Shown one piece after another: positions 13,533-24,918 of a DNA stretch of 64,000 nt. A program made the translations under genes and the position numbers. The notes beneath the pieces are model-generated. The model ran no database searches. It had not been told where the DNA came from and saw only the letters and a program-made list of their open reading frames with translations. Origin of the DNA: Mycobacterium lepraemurium. Its GTDB lineage: Bacteria; Actinomycetota; Actinomycetes; Mycobacteriales; Mycobacteriaceae. The stretch lies in the NCBI GenBank assembly GCA_002291465.1, contig CP021238.1, positions 1,674,001 through 1,738,000 on the forward strand. Direction: 5' to 3'. Position 1 is the stretch's first letter. Each line of letters opens with the position of its first letter.

Positions 13533-14506
13533 CGACCGAAGTCAAGGACGAACTGAGCCGCCTGGTCGTGAAATCGGTCAGTGCGCGGCGGGCGGAGGTC
13601 ACGTCTCTGCTGCGGTTCGCCGGCGGCCTGCACATCGTCGGCGGTCGCGTCGTGGTCGAGGCCGAGGTGGATCTGGGCAACGTGGCGCGGCGGCTGCGCA
13701 AGGACATTTTCGAGCTCTACGGCTACAACGCGGTCGTGCATGTGTTGTCCGCCAGTGGGATTCGCAAGAGCACCCGGTACGTGCTGCGGGTGGCCAACGA
13801 TGGTGAGGCGCTGGCCCGCCAGACCGGCCTGTTGGACAACCGGGGCCGCCCGGTTCGCGGGCTGCCCGCCCAGGTGGTGGGCGGCAGCATCGCCGACGCC
13901 GAAGCCGCCTGGCGGGGAGCGTTCTTGGCGCACGGGTCGCTGACCGAGCCGGGCCGCTCGTCGGCGCTGGAGGTCAGCTGCCCCGGGCCGGAGGCCGCGC
14001 TGGCGTTGGTGGGCGCGGCGCGCCGGCTGGGGGTCAGCGCCAAGGCCCGCGAGGTGCGCGGCGCCGACCGGGTGGTGGTGCGCGACGGCGAGGCGATCGG
14101 CGCGCTGCTGACGCGGATGGGCGCCCAGGACACCCGGCTCATCTGGGAGGAGCGCCGGATGCGGCGCGAGGTGCGCGCGACAGCCAGCCGGTTGGCCAAC
14201 TTCGACGACGCCAACCTGCGCCGCTCGGCGCGGGCGGCGGTGGCGGCGGCGGCCCGGGTGGAGCGTGCGCTGGAGATCCTCGGCGACACCGTGCCCGACC
14301 ATCTGGCCTCGGCCGGCAAGCTGCGCGTCGAGCACCGGCAGGCCTCGCTGGAGGAGCTGGGCCGCCTGGCCGACCCGCCGATGACGAAAGACGCTGTGGC
14401 GGGCCGTATTCGGCGGTTGCTGTCGATGGCCGACCGCAAGGCCAAGATCGAGGGCATTCCCGACACCGAGTCGGTGGTGACGCCGGACCTGCTCGAGGAC
14501 GCCTAG
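13523..14506 (+). CDS. whiA: Sporulation-type regulator WhiA
   Basis: 327 residues, typical length. The N-terminal part resembles a degenerate LAGLIDADG homing-endonuclease fold ([20 protein letters not shown]), and the C-terminal part is the WhiA helix-turn-helix ([29 protein letters not shown]). In actinobacteria WhiA binds DNA to regulate division genes. The GTG start inside the end of yvcK gives [11 protein letters not shown]; the ATG two codons later is an alternative. Last gene of the uvrC operon, followed by a gene-poor stretch. Confidence 0.94.
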   Translation: MAMTTEVKDELSRLVVKSVSARRAEVTSLLRFAGGLHIVGGRVVVEAEVDLGNVARRLRKDIFELYGYNAVVHVLSASGIRKSTRYVLRVANDGEALARQTGLLDNRGRPVRGLPAQVVGGSIADAEAAWRGAFLAHGSLTEPGRSSALEVSCPGPEAALALVGAARRLGVSAKAREVRGADRVVVRDGEAIGALLTRMGAQDTRLIWEERRMRREVRATASRLANFDDANLRRSARAAVAAAARVERALEILGDTVPDHLASAGKLRVEHRQASLEELGRLADPPMTKDAVAGRIRRLLSMADRKAKIEGIPDTESVVTPDLLEDA

Positions 14507-15148
14507 CGCGGTGGCGATGCACGCCAACGGCGCGTCGTCGCGCTGGCAAAGTCCGGGGCGCGGTGCGGAGTCGTGGGGCGTCCTGGTTCGCGGTGCTCGC
14601 TTTGCCGAGAGTGTCGGCGTGCGTGGCCGCGGGCACGCTGCCCCGAGTCACCCTTTCGCCCCTGCCGTGCCGAATTCTATGAATTGAATATGGTCCGGCA
14701 CATTCGATAGTGTGCTTACGGAGGCAAATTTCCGCGCGTAACTTAGTGTTCCGGTCGGGTCAAGTGTATATTAAAGGACCGTTTCCTGGGTGGCAAATTT
14801 AATAGCGATGACATAATTTCTTTGAAATCGATATGAGTCACGGGCATATCGGCAGCACCGCGTCAGATTACATGCTCCACCACCTATTTCCCGATGACAC
14901 CGCGCTGGCGGGCTCGTTCCGATGGCCGGCCGCGCGCCGCCGTGCGGGTGCCGTGGCTAAGTAAATACGTGGCCAACATAATTTGTGGTATCGAGATTTT
15001 TGTTCCACCGATAGCCGCCCGGGGAACGCCCGCCCCGGCTTTACGGACACCCATTCACTGCCTCGCCGTGCCGGATTTGCCCGAGGTAATCAGGTATATC
15101 GGCGACTTGTTTGCCGAAGCGCCGACTCCCAGCGCTCGCGGCGCGGCC
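14507..15148. other. AT-rich gene-poor island
   Basis: The first 160 bases resemble normal GC-rich spacer. From about 14670 to 15090 base composition falls sharply with runs such as GGCAAATTTAATAGC and ATAATTTCTTTGAAATCG. A 44-codon frame from ATG 14833 ([19 protein letters not shown], then [12 protein letters not shown]) ends at 14967. Its start resembles the N-terminus of PAS/GAF-type sensor proteins and may be a gene stump, but this is weak. No transposase, direct repeats or tRNA are visible. The right part merges into a DGAT remnant without resembling that family's N-terminus. Confidence 0.55.
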
Positions 15149-16051
15149 CGGCTGATGTCCTACAAGCTGGACCGCTCGCGGCCGCTGTGGGAGATGTGGG
15201 TGATCGAGGGCCTGGACGGCAACGCGGGCGGCCGGTTCGCGACACTGACCAAGATGCATCACGCCATCGTCGATGGTGTCTCCGGCGCCGGGCTGGGCGA
15301 GATCCTGCTGGACGCCACGCCGGAACCCCGGCCGCCGCAACAGGAGACGGTGGGATCGCTGGTTGGGTTCCAGCTGCCCGGGCTGGAGCGGTGCGCGGTG
15401 GGGGCGCTGATCAACGTCGGCGTCAAGACGCCGTTCCGCATCGCGCGACTGCTGGAGCAGACCGTGCGCCAGCAGGTTGCCACGCTCGGGGTGCGCAGCC
15501 GGCCGCCGCGCTACTTCGAAGCGCCGAAAACCCGCTTCAATGCGCCGGTTTCGCCGCACCGCCGGGTCACCGGCTGCCGGGTGGAACTGGCCCGCGTCAA
15601 GGCGATCAAGGACGCCTACGACGTCAAGCTCAACGACGTGGTGCTGGCCCTGGTGGCCGGCGCCGTCCGCGACTATCTGCAGAAGCGCGGTGAGCTGCCG
15701 GCCAAGCCGCTCATCGCGCAGATCCCGGTCTCCACCCGCACCGACGAGAACAAGGACGACATCGGCAACAAGGCCAGCTCGATGACGGTGTCGTTGGCCA
15801 CCCACATCGAGGATCCCGGCGAGCGGCTGCGGGCCATCCACGACAGCACGCAGAGCGCCAAGCTGATGGCCAAGGCGTTGTCGGCGCACCAGATCATGGG
15901 GCTGACGGAGACCACCCCGCCGGGGCTGTTGCACCTGGCCGCGCGGGCCTACACCGCCAGCGGGCTGTCGCGAAACCTGGCTCCCATCAACCTGGTTGTG
16001 TCCAACGTGCCGGGCCCGCCGTTCCCGTTGTACATGGCCGGCGCCAAGCTG
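15149..16051 (+). pseudogene. Wax ester synthase/DGAT (Rv1425-like), truncated at both ends
   Basis: About 300 codons match the middle of the WS/DGAT acyltransferase family: [20 protein letters not shown], the active-site motif MHHAIVDG (HHxxxDG), [21 protein letters not shown] and [21 protein letters not shown]. The normal N-terminal 120 residues are replaced by unrelated AT-rich sequence, and the C-terminal block that should follow AGAKL (beginning around SLVPLGP in relatives) is missing. An open frame runs through from 14894 to 16849 but joins unrelated sequence at both edges. The family makes triacylglycerol or wax ester from acyl-CoA. Confidence 0.8.
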
Positions 16052-16137
16052 GTCCCACGTGTATTGCCAGCGGTCCCGGCGATGTTGCTCACCGTCGTAC
16101 TCAGTTCAGTGCGACCTGCCTATCCACACCCGCGGGC

Positions 16138-16197
16138 GTCACGCCAGCGTGACGCTCGAGCCCGGGAGCCACTCTGGCGTGACGCTCGAGCCCCAGA
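16138..16197. repeat. Dispersed palindromic repeat, copy 1 (two 30-bp units)
   Basis: Two tandem 30-base units begin with GTCACGCCAGCGTGAC and the degenerate GCCACTCTGGCGTGAC, each followed by GCTCGAGCCC. The first 16-mer is present unchanged near 59181, where two units also stand 30 bases apart. The arms of seven bases could form small hairpins. It sits between the DGAT remnant and lipO. Confidence 0.7.
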
Positions 16198-16240
16198 GAA
16201 AGCCGGGCCGGCGACGAGTGCGATGCCCCGGGGACGAGAC

Positions 16241-17512
16241 TCAGTCGCGCTCGGGCGGATTTGTCGCGTACACCCAGGACAAAAACCGCGCCACGGCCTC
16301 CGCGGACCGATGCGCCCGCGGCGAGCTGAAGATGTCGAAAGCGTGTTGGGCGTGCGGCAATTCGGCGTAGGCGACCGGCGACTTCGACACCGCGCGCAGC
16401 TCCTCGACGAACTCCTGCGCTTCGATGACCGGGATCAGGGAATCGTTGCGGCCGTGCAGGACAAAGAACGGCGGTGCGTCGGCCCGCAGCCGCCGGATCG
16501 GCGAGGCGTCGACGTAGATGTCGCGGTGGGTGGCGAATTTCTTTTTGACGACGAACTTTTCGAGCAGCTGGACGAATTCGCGCCGCCCCTCGCCTTCGGC
16601 GGTGAACCAGTCGTAGCGCCCGTACACCGGCACCGCAGCCACCACCGAGGTGTCGGCATTCTCGAAGCCGGGCTGGTACTTCGGGTCGTTGGGAGTCAGC
16701 GCCGCCAGCGAACACAGATGGCCGCCGGCCGACCCGCCGGTGATTGCCACGAAGTTCGGATCACCACCGTAGCGGGCGATGTTCTCCTTGACCCAGGCCA
16801 GTGCGCGCTTGACGTCGACGATGTGGTCGGGCCAGGTGTGCCGGGGTGACACACGGTAGCCGATCGACACGCACACCCAACCGCGGGCGGCCAAATGGCT
16901 CATCAGCGGATAGGCCTGTGGCCGGCGCATTCCGATCGCCCAGGCGCCGCCGGGCACCTGCAGCAGCACCGGGGCCTTGCCGTCGCGCGGCAGATCACGG
17001 CGCCGCCAGATGTCGGCCAGGTTGGCCCGGCCGTGCGGGCCGTAGGACACCACGTTCGTCTTCCCGACGTAGCGCCGCCGGGCCACGATGTTGCCGAGCG
17101 GCAGGGTGCGCCGCCCGCTGCGGGTCGGGCGGGACTGGGGGAGCTTGTTCAGCGCCTCGGTGTAGTCGTCACCGAGTTGGTCGCGCAACCCCGCCTCCAG
17201 CACCGGGCCCGGGGTGGTGATGCCCCGATACTTGATCACGCCCAGGATCGCCCAGGACGCCGCGGTCAGGGCCAGCGCCGCCTTACCGCGCCGTTCCGCG
17301 AAGTCGCCCCGGCGTCCGCGCCGCAGCGCATCGAGCAGCGAGGCGGAGAAGTAGATGCCCGGCACCTCGGAGGCCGGCCAGCCGAACCAGAAGACCAGCA
17401 CGGTGGGGTAGCCCTTGCGGGCCAGCGGGCGTAATCCGTTGGCCGCGTTGGCCAATTCCACCGCGGCGCGGGCCAGCGGCCGAGGTTTGCGGAGCGTTCG
17501 CATCAGCCCCAT
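16241..17512 (-). CDS. lipO: Alpha/beta hydrolase esterase LipO
   Basis: 423 residues. The catalytic domain (about 140-423) has the hormone-sensitive-lipase layout: oxyanion VPGGAW, nucleophile in TGGSAGGHL, acid in [10 protein letters not shown] and histidine in PHAQHAFD. The N-terminal 130 residues carry hydrophobic patches ([32 protein letters not shown]) suggesting membrane association. It matches Rv1426c in type and position. Its ATG overlaps the fadD12 TGA by one base (TGATG), so both probably form one acyl-lipid operon. Substrate unknown. Confidence 0.88.
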   Translation of the reverse strand: MGLMRTLRKPRPLARAAVELANAANGLRPLARKGYPTVLVFWFGWPASEVPGIYFSASLLDALRRGRRGDFAERRGKAALALTAASWAILGVIKYRGITTPGPVLEAGLRDQLGDDYTEALNKLPQSRPTRSGRRTLPLGNIVARRRYVGKTNVVSYGPHGRANLADIWRRRDLPRDGKAPVLLQVPGGAWAIGMRRPQAYPLMSHLAARGWVCVSIGYRVSPRHTWPDHIVDVKRALAWVKENIARYGGDPNFVAITGGSAGGHLCSLAALTPNDPKYQPGFENADTSVVAAVPVYGRYDWFTAEGEGRREFVQLLEKFVVKKKFATHRDIYVDASPIRRLRADAPPFFVLHGRNDSLIPVIEAQEFVEELRAVSKSPVAYAELPHAQHAFDIFSSPRAHRSAEAVARFLSWVYATNPPERD

Positions 17513-19080
17513 CAGCCGCCCACCCGTGCCCGCAAATTGGCGCGCAGGATCTTGCCCGTGCTACTGCGGGGCAGCTCGTCGAGGACTGAAATTTCGCGGG
17601 GCACCTTGTAGTTGGCCAGGTTGTCGCGCACGTGTTGCTTGAGGGCCTCGGGCGTCGCCCGCGCCTCCGGTGCCAGCACCACGAACGCCGCCAGCCGCTG
17701 CCCGTACTGCTCGTCGTCCACGCCGATCACCGCCGCCTCGGCCACGTCGGGATGTGTCGCCAACGTCTTCTCCACCTCGATCGGGTAAACTTCCTCCCCG
17801 CCGGAGACGATCATCTCGTCGTCGCGGCCGACCACGAACAACCGGCCCGTCGAGTCCAGATACCCGAGGTCGCCCGAGGACATGAAGCCTTCCTGGAAGT
17901 CCTTGCTGCTGCCGGAGGTGTATCTGTCGAACTGCGTGTTGTTGCGGACGTAGATGGTGCCCACCTCGCCGGCGGGCCGGCCGGCGGTGTCGGGGGCGGC
18001 CCGCAGGTCGGCCGGGGTGGCGGTGGCGATCATGCCGGCCTCGGTGGCGTTGTAGTTGTTGTAGATCACGTCGCCGAACTCGTCCATGAACGCGACGACG
18101 ACGTCGGGACGCATCCGCGACCCCGAGGCCGCCGCGAAGCGCGGCGACCGACACTCGTAGCGGCGGCGCACCTCGACGGGCAGATCCATGATCCGGTCGA
18201 ACATCGCCGGCACCACCACCAGGCCGGTGGCCCGGTGCCGGTCGATCAGGTCCAGGGTGGCCTCCGGGTCGAATTTGCGCCGGGTGATTACCGGGCAGGC
18301 GAACGACGCGGCCAGCAGCAGTTGGGAAAAGCCCCAGGCGTGAAACATCGGCGCCACGATCACGACGGGCTCCTCGGCCCGCCACGGCGTGCGGTCCAGG
18401 ATCGCCTTGAGCGTACCGATGCCGGCGCTGCCGCCGGATTGCTTGGTGCCCTTGGGAGTTCCGGTGGTGCCGGAGGTGAGCAGGATCATCTTGCCCTTGC
18501 GCCCGGTGCGGATGGGCCGCGCCCCGGCCTTCGAAGCGATCAGCTGGTCGACGGTGTGCTCGTGCTCGGTGTCGGTCCACGCCACGATGCGGATCGCGTC
18601 GGGCCTGCCGGCCAGCGCGCGGTCCACCGTCGCGGTGAACTCCTCGTCGTAGATGACGGCGTCCACACCCTCGTGGGTGATCACATCGGCCAGCGCCGGC
18701 CCGGCGAACGAGGTGTTGAGCAACACGATGTCCGCGCCGATCCGGTCGGAGGCCACCAGCGCCTCGACGAAGCCGCGGTGATTGCGGCACATGATCCCGA
18801 TCACCGCCGGCGCACCGGACGGCAGCGCCTGCAGCGCGGCCGCCAGCGCGTCGCACCGCTCGTCGAGCTCCCGCCAGGTCAGGCTGCCCCGCTCGTCGAC
18901 CAGCCCCGGCCGGTCCGGGCAGCGTTGCGCGGCGGCGGCGAATCCGGACGTCATGTCCATGCCCTCGCGGCGCATGGCCGCGGCGATCCGCAGATAGCGG
19001 TCCGGCCGCATGGGTGCGAGCAGCCGGGCGCGGCGCATGGTGGTGATCAGGCCCAGGGTCTCGCGCACAGGATTCGGCAT
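17512..19080 (-). CDS. fadD12: Fatty-acid CoA ligase FadD12 (possible in-frame deletion)
   Basis: 522-residue AMP-forming acyl-CoA/acyl-AMP ligase. Visible motifs are the P-loop LLTSGTTGTPKGTK, APMFHAWGF, NNYNATEAGM, the hinge SGDLGYLDSTGRLFVVGRDDE and the C-terminal lysine in RSSTGKILR. Between NATEAG and GEVGTIYVRN the sequence goes directly from DTAGRPA to GEVG, whereas relatives usually have about 20 more residues there (a G-T-E-hydrophobic-strand segment). If that is a deletion the adenylation domain may be damaged although the frame is open. Followed directly by lipO. Confidence 0.85.
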   Translation of the reverse strand: MPNPVRETLGLITTMRRARLLAPMRPDRYLRIAAAMRREGMDMTSGFAAAAQRCPDRPGLVDERGSLTWRELDERCDALAAALQALPSGAPAVIGIMCRNHRGFVEALVASDRIGADIVLLNTSFAGPALADVITHEGVDAVIYDEEFTATVDRALAGRPDAIRIVAWTDTEHEHTVDQLIASKAGARPIRTGRKGKMILLTSGTTGTPKGTKQSGGSAGIGTLKAILDRTPWRAEEPVVIVAPMFHAWGFSQLLLAASFACPVITRRKFDPEATLDLIDRHRATGLVVVPAMFDRIMDLPVEVRRRYECRSPRFAAASGSRMRPDVVVAFMDEFGDVIYNNYNATEAGMIATATPADLRAAPDTAGRPAGEVGTIYVRNNTQFDRYTSGSSKDFQEGFMSSGDLGYLDSTGRLFVVGRDDEMIVSGGEEVYPIEVEKTLATHPDVAEAAVIGVDDEQYGQRLAAFVVLAPEARATPEALKQHVRDNLANYKVPREISVLDELPRSSTGKILRANLRARVGG

Positions 19081-19083
19081 GGC

Positions 19084-19896
19084 TCAGCCCAGGATCGGGA
19101 ACCGGCGCTCGGCGGCGAGCTCGTTCAGCGCCTGCTGCATCACCGAGCGCACATACTCATCGACCTCGTCGACGTCCGGGTCCTCGCCGAACTGCTTGGC
19201 GATGTCGATGGGGTCGAGCACCCGGGTCACGATCTTGGCCGGCAGCGGCAGGTTGGGCGGGATGACCGCGCTCAGCCCGAACGGGAAGCCGAACGACACC
19301 GGCAGGATCGCGCTACGCAGTAGGCGTTTGATGCCCAGCCGCTCGGCCAGCCAGGTGCCGCGGGTCAGGTACAGCTGGGTCTCCTGCCCGCCGATGGACA
19401 CCGCCGGCACGATCGGCACGCCGGCCTCGATCGCGGTGCGCACGTACCCCTTCCGGCCGTCGAAGTCGATGACGTTCTCGGCCAGGGTGGTGCGGTAGGC
19501 GTCGTAGTCGCCGCCGGGGAACACGATCACCACGCCGCCGGACCGCAACGCCGCGGCCGCGTTCTCCCGATTGGCCCGGATGTAGCCGGTGCGCCGGAAG
19601 AAGTCCCCGGTGGGCCCGGTCATCAGGATGTCGTGGCTCAGCGTGTAGATCGGCCGGTCGTAGCCGTATTTGTCGTAGAAGTGCACGGAAAAGATCGGCA
19701 CGTCCATCGGGAACATGCCGCCGGAGTGATTGCCGACCACCAGCGCCCCGCCGGGCGGGAACGACTCGAGGCCGTGCACCTCCGACCGGAAGTAGGCCTT
19801 GAGGACCGGGCGCATCACCGTCATCAGGCGCTGGGTCAGGACGGGGTCGAATTTGCCGATGTCCCCACCGTCGGCATTGTCGCCGCTGTCGGTCAC
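19084..19896 (-). CDS. Lysophospholipid-type acyltransferase (Rv1428c-like)
   Basis: 270 residues of the PlsC-like 1-acyl-glycerol-phosphate acyltransferase superfamily. The active-site region is VVGNHSGGMFPMD, followed by FRRTGYIRANRENA and FPGGDYDAYR, the second and third conserved blocks. Probably acylates a lysolipid at the membrane. I use the GTG preceded by GGGAGG; the longer frame upstream has no homology or ribosome site. It lies just upstream of fadD12 on the same strand with only three bases between, so the acyltransferase, ligase and esterase likely form an operon. Confidence 0.85.
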   Translation of the reverse strand: MTDSGDNADGGDIGKFDPVLTQRLMTVMRPVLKAYFRSEVHGLESFPPGGALVVGNHSGGMFPMDVPIFSVHFYDKYGYDRPIYTLSHDILMTGPTGDFFRRTGYIRANRENAAAALRSGGVVIVFPGGDYDAYRTTLAENVIDFDGRKGYVRTAIEAGVPIVPAVSIGGQETQLYLTRGTWLAERLGIKRLLRSAILPVSFGFPFGLSAVIPPNLPLPAKIVTRVLDPIDIAKQFGEDPDVDEVDEYVRSVMQQALNELAAERRFPILG

Positions 19897-20074
19897 GTTC
19901 CTCCCTTGACGCTCGCCCGAGGCCGCCGGGGCCGCGTCGAGTCCCTCGATGGTAGCGACCGGCGGCGGGCTGCTGTCATGGCGTTTCGCCTTTTTCGTTC
20001 CGGCGCGTGGCGTGGCCCCGGCCGGGAGGTTACTGTTACGACGCCCCGAGTGACCCCCGGAGAAACGGAATGCG

Positions 20075-20437
20075 ATGGACGTAGCCGGTCTGTCCCCCGA
20101 GCGCCGCGCGCGCTCGAGCGCTCCGCACCGCACGGCCGGCACCCCCGACCGGCGCGGGCGCCGGCCGGCCACCAAGCCGGTCACCCAGCCGCACACCGTG
20201 CCGGACACCGCGGACCAGCAGCAGGCCGACTACTTCATGCGCCTGCTCACCGGGCGGCGCGGCCTGATCGACCAGCGCCTGGACGGGTATCGGCAGAAGA
20301 TCGCGAAAGCCGAGGCAAAAGGCGACGTCGACGCGGTGGCCGGATTGCGGCGCCTGACCCGCATCGCCGAGCAGGATCGGCAGGCGGTGGATGGCCTGAT
20401 CGACAAGCTGCGCCGGCGATTTGCCCGGCGGGACTGA
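20075..20437 (+). CDS. Small basic protein of unknown function
   Basis: 120 residues, not recognised. The first 50 are Arg/Pro/Thr-rich and look disordered; the rest (QQADYFMRLLTGRRGLIDQRL onward) is a charged helical stretch, probably a short coiled coil or helical hairpin. There is no signal peptide or membrane segment. The start is uncertain because no good ribosome site is at the usual distance. It lies alone between the acyltransferase promoter and the DUF3556 pseudogene. Codon use and the open helical part favour a real gene. Confidence 0.55.
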   Translation: MDVAGLSPERRARSSAPHRTAGTPDRRGRRPATKPVTQPHTVPDTADQQQADYFMRLLTGRRGLIDQRLDGYRQKIAKAEAKGDVDAVAGLRRLTRIAEQDRQAVDGLIDKLRRRFARRD

Positions 20438-20609
20438 AACCACCGCTCCCGCAGCGCTTTTCGCCAACACCTGGCCACCGCCGGGCCACCAGTCGCCGAC
20501 CAATAGCGGGCGCGGCCCCCGACCGGCACCCACCGAATCGACGCACCCGCCCGACGGTGCCGATACATTCGATGGGCCAGCTGTTCGGTGCAGAGGAACG
20601 AGGCCGCCC

Positions 20610-22355
20610 ATGGGATTCATGACCCCGGAGTTTCCCCACGTCGATCCCCAAACCTGGACCGGCTTGCCGCGGTCCACCCGGCGGCAGATCATGACCCGGC
20701 ACTGGGTCGAGCACGGCTTCGGCTCCCCGTATGCGGTGTACCTGTTCGACATGTTCAAGATCGCCGGCTACGTCGCCGGCGCGGCCGCGGTGATCTCGCT
20801 GACGCTGGGCCTGGGCGGGCTCGGGCGCATCGCCGACTGGTGGACGCAGCCCATCGTGTAGCAGAAGCTGGTCGTCTTCACGCTGCTGTTCGAGATCCTG
20901 GGCCTGGGCTGCGGATCGGGGCCGCTGACCGCGCGGTTCTGGCCGCCGTTCGGCGGCTTCCTTTACTGGTTGCGGCCCAACACGATTCGGTTGCCGCCGT
21001 GGCCGGACAAGGTCCCGTTCACCGGCGGGGACAGCCACACCGTCGTCGACGTCGCGCTGTATCTGGTGGTGCTGGGTTCGGGCGTCGCGGCGCTGCTATC
21101 GCCGGGGCGGGGCGGGCCGGTCACCGCGGCCGGCGACGTCGGCCTGATCGATCCCGTCCTGGTGTTGCCGGCCATCGTCGCGCTGGCGCTGCTGGGGTTG
21201 CGGGACAAGACGATCTTTCTCGCCGCGCGGGGTGAACACTACGGATTGACGCTGCTGGTCTTCTTTTTCGGCTTCACCGACCAGATCGCCGCCTTCAAGA
21301 TCATCATGCTGGCGCTGTGGTGGGGCGCGGCGACCTCCAAGCTCAACCACCACTTCACCTTACGTGGTGGCGGTCATGATGAGCAACAGCCCGCTGCTGC
21401 GCGCCCGGCGTTCAACTGGTTCAAACGCCGGCTCTATCTCGACCCCGTCGACGACCTGCGGCCGTCCTGGATCCCTAAGGTGATGGCCCACGTCGGCGGC
21501 ACCACCGCCGAATTCCTGGTCCCGCTGGTGCTGGTGTTCGTCGCCGACGGACACCGCTGGGCCTGGTTCCTGATCGCCTTCATGGTGCTGTTCCAGCTCA
21601 ACATCGCCTCCACCATTCCGATGGGAGTCCCGCTAGAGTGGAACGTCTTCTTCATCTTCTCGCTGTTCTACCTGTTCGGGCACTACGCGGGCGTCACGGC
21701 CACCGGGCTGAGCTCACCGCCGCTGCTGGGCATCCTGATCGCCGCACTGGCCGTGGTGCCGATCCTGGGAAACCTTTTCCCGCAACAGATCTCGTTCCTG
21801 CCGGCGATGCGCTACTACGCGGGCAACTGGGCCACCAGCACCTGGTGCTTCCGCACGGTCGCCGAAGACAAGATCGAGGCCAACATCACCAAGGCGTCGG
21901 TGCTGGTGCCCAATCAGCTTGCCCGCCTTTATGATCCGCAATCCGCCGAACTGATGATCGACAAGTTGATGGGCTGGCGGTCGATGCACACGCACGGGCG
22001 GGCGCTGGGCGGGCTGGTGCCGCGCGCCCTGCCCGGCGGTGCCGATGAGGCCGACTACCTGCTGCGCGACGGCGAGATCGTCGCCGGCCCGCTGATCGGC
22101 TGGAACTTCGGCGAGGGCCACCTGCACAACGAACAGCTGCTGGCCGCCGTGCAGCGCCGCTGCAACTTCGACGAAGGCGAGGTGCGGGTGATCATCCTGG
22201 AAGCCCAACCCATCCAGCGCCAGACGCAGGCCTACCGCATCGTCGACGCCAAGACCGGGCTGATCGAAGCGGACCACGTCGACGTCGCGAGCATGCTGAG
22301 CCGGCAGCCCTGGCCCGAGCCCGGCGACGAATACCCCGTCCACGTCCATGGCTAG
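20610..22355 (+). pseudogene. DUF3556 transmembrane protein, nonsense mutation
   Basis: From ATG 20610 the frame reads GFMTPEFPHVDPQTW and then stops at TAG 20859-20861 after TQPIV. The same frame continues without other stops (QKLVVFTLLFEILGLGCG, many membrane segments, EGHLHNEQLLAAVQRRCNF) to 22355. Relatives as I recall them have Tyr at the stop position, so TAC to TAG is the likely change. Total 581 codons fits the mycobacterial DUF3556 family, whose function is unknown. It overlaps the next broken gene by eight bases. Confidence 0.82.
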
Positions 22356-23772
22356 GGCGGTGGTGGTCGGGGCCGGGCCCAACGGGCTGGCCGCGGCGAG
22401 CCACCTGGCTCGCCGCGGCGTCGAGGTGCAGGTGCTCGAGGCCGCCGATACGCCCGGCGGGGGAGCGCGGTCGGGTGAGCTGACGGTGCCCGGGGTCATC
22501 CACGACGTGTGCTCGGCCACCCACCCGTTCGGGGTCGGCTCGCTGTTCTGGAAGGAGATCGACCTGCCGAGCTACGGGCTGGTGTGGAAGTGGCCGCAGA
22601 TCGACTGCGCCCATCCGCTCGACGACGGCAGCGCCGGTGTGCTGTACCGGTCGACCGAGCAGACGACGGCCGGCATGGGGCCCGACGCCACCCGGTGGCA
22701 GCGCGCCGTCGGGGACCTGGCGGCCGGATTCGACCAGCTGGCAAGCGATTTGATGCGCCCGGTGCTGCGCGTCCCGCACCATCCGGTGCGCCTCGCCCGG
22801 TTGGGGCCCCGCGCGCTGCTGCCGGCCACCGTGCTGGCCCGCTGGTTTCGCACCGAGCAGGCCCGGGCGCTGTTCGGCGGCGCCGCCGCGCACATCTACA
22901 CCCGGCTGGACCGTCCGCTGACCGCCTCGCTGGGGTTGCTGTTTTTGGCCAGCGGGTACCGGTACGGCTGGCCGGTCGCCGAAGGGGGATCGGGCTCGAT
23001 CATCCGGGCCCCGGTCGCCGCCCTGCGCGCGCACGGCGGCGACGTCGCCACCGGCGTCACGGTCAGCGACCGGCGCGACATCCCGGACGCCGACATCTCA
23101 TGCTCGACCTGACCCCCGCCGCGGCGCTGCGGCTCTACGGCGAGCTGATGCCGGGGCGCATCGCGCGGTCCTACCGCCGCTACCGGCAGGGCTCCTCGGC
23201 GTTCAAGGTCGACTTCGCCGTCGAGGGCGACATCCCGTGGACCAACCCGGATTGCGCCCGGGCCGGCAGCGTGCACCTGGGCGGGAGCTTCGCCGAGATC
23301 GCCGACACCGAACCACCAACGCGCGCAGGGCAAGCTGGCGCCGCGCCCGTTCGTCCTGGTGGGACAGCAATACCTGGCCGACTCGTCCCGCTCGGCCGGC
23401 GGCATCAACCCGATCTGGGCCTACGCGCACGTGCCGTTCGTTTACACCGGCGACGCCACCGCCCTCGTCGTCGACCAGATCGAGCGGTTCGCGCCCGGAT
23501 TCCGCGACCGCGTCGTCGCCACCGTCAGCAGGGGCACCGCCGATCTGGCCGCCTACAACGCCAACTACATCGGCGGCGACATCCTGGGCGGCGCCAACGA
23601 CGGGCTGCAGGTCATCCTGCGGCCGCGCGTCTCGGTCAGCCCGTACGCCACCGGCGTGCCCGGTGTCTATCTGTGTTCACAGTCCACGCCGCCGGGACCC
23701 GGCATCCACGGGCTGTGTGGCTATCACGCCGCCGAGGCCGCGCTGGGCTGGCTGCGCCGCCGCGGCGGCTAG
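22348..23772 (+). pseudogene. FAD-dependent oxidoreductase (Rv1432-like), frameshifted
   Basis: The start is a normal dinucleotide-binding site VVVGAGPNGLAAASHLARRG with PGGGARSGE, as in phytoene-desaturase-like amine oxidoreductases. Near 23098 the frame is lost (PDADISCST then stop) while the homologous text continues from MLDLTPAAALRLYGELMPG in another frame. Near 23310 it shifts again, returning to the first frame at APRPFVLVGQQYLADSSR and ending GYHAAEAALGWLRRRGG. Two small indels. It was probably translationally coupled to the DUF3556 gene, also dead. Confidence 0.85.
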
Positions 23773-23841
23773 CTTGCGCAGGCTGTGGCCGAGGTCACCG
23801 GGGCGATACCGGAGCGGCAACCGGCCGCGGCACTGATCTAG

Positions 23842-24915
<1,074 letters not shown>

Positions 24916-24918
24916 GCC

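Noticed and set aside
14670..15090. Insertion sequence in the AT-rich island
   Set aside because: No transposase frame, no terminal inverted repeats of matching length and no target duplication were visible.
16241..17512. Whether lipO is also a pseudogene
   Set aside because: The frame is complete, and the oxyanion, Ser, Asp and His motifs are all present in order.
17632..19323. 563-codon open frame opposite fadD12
   Set aside because: No recognisable motif; fadD12 on the minus strand has the complete set of ligase motifs.
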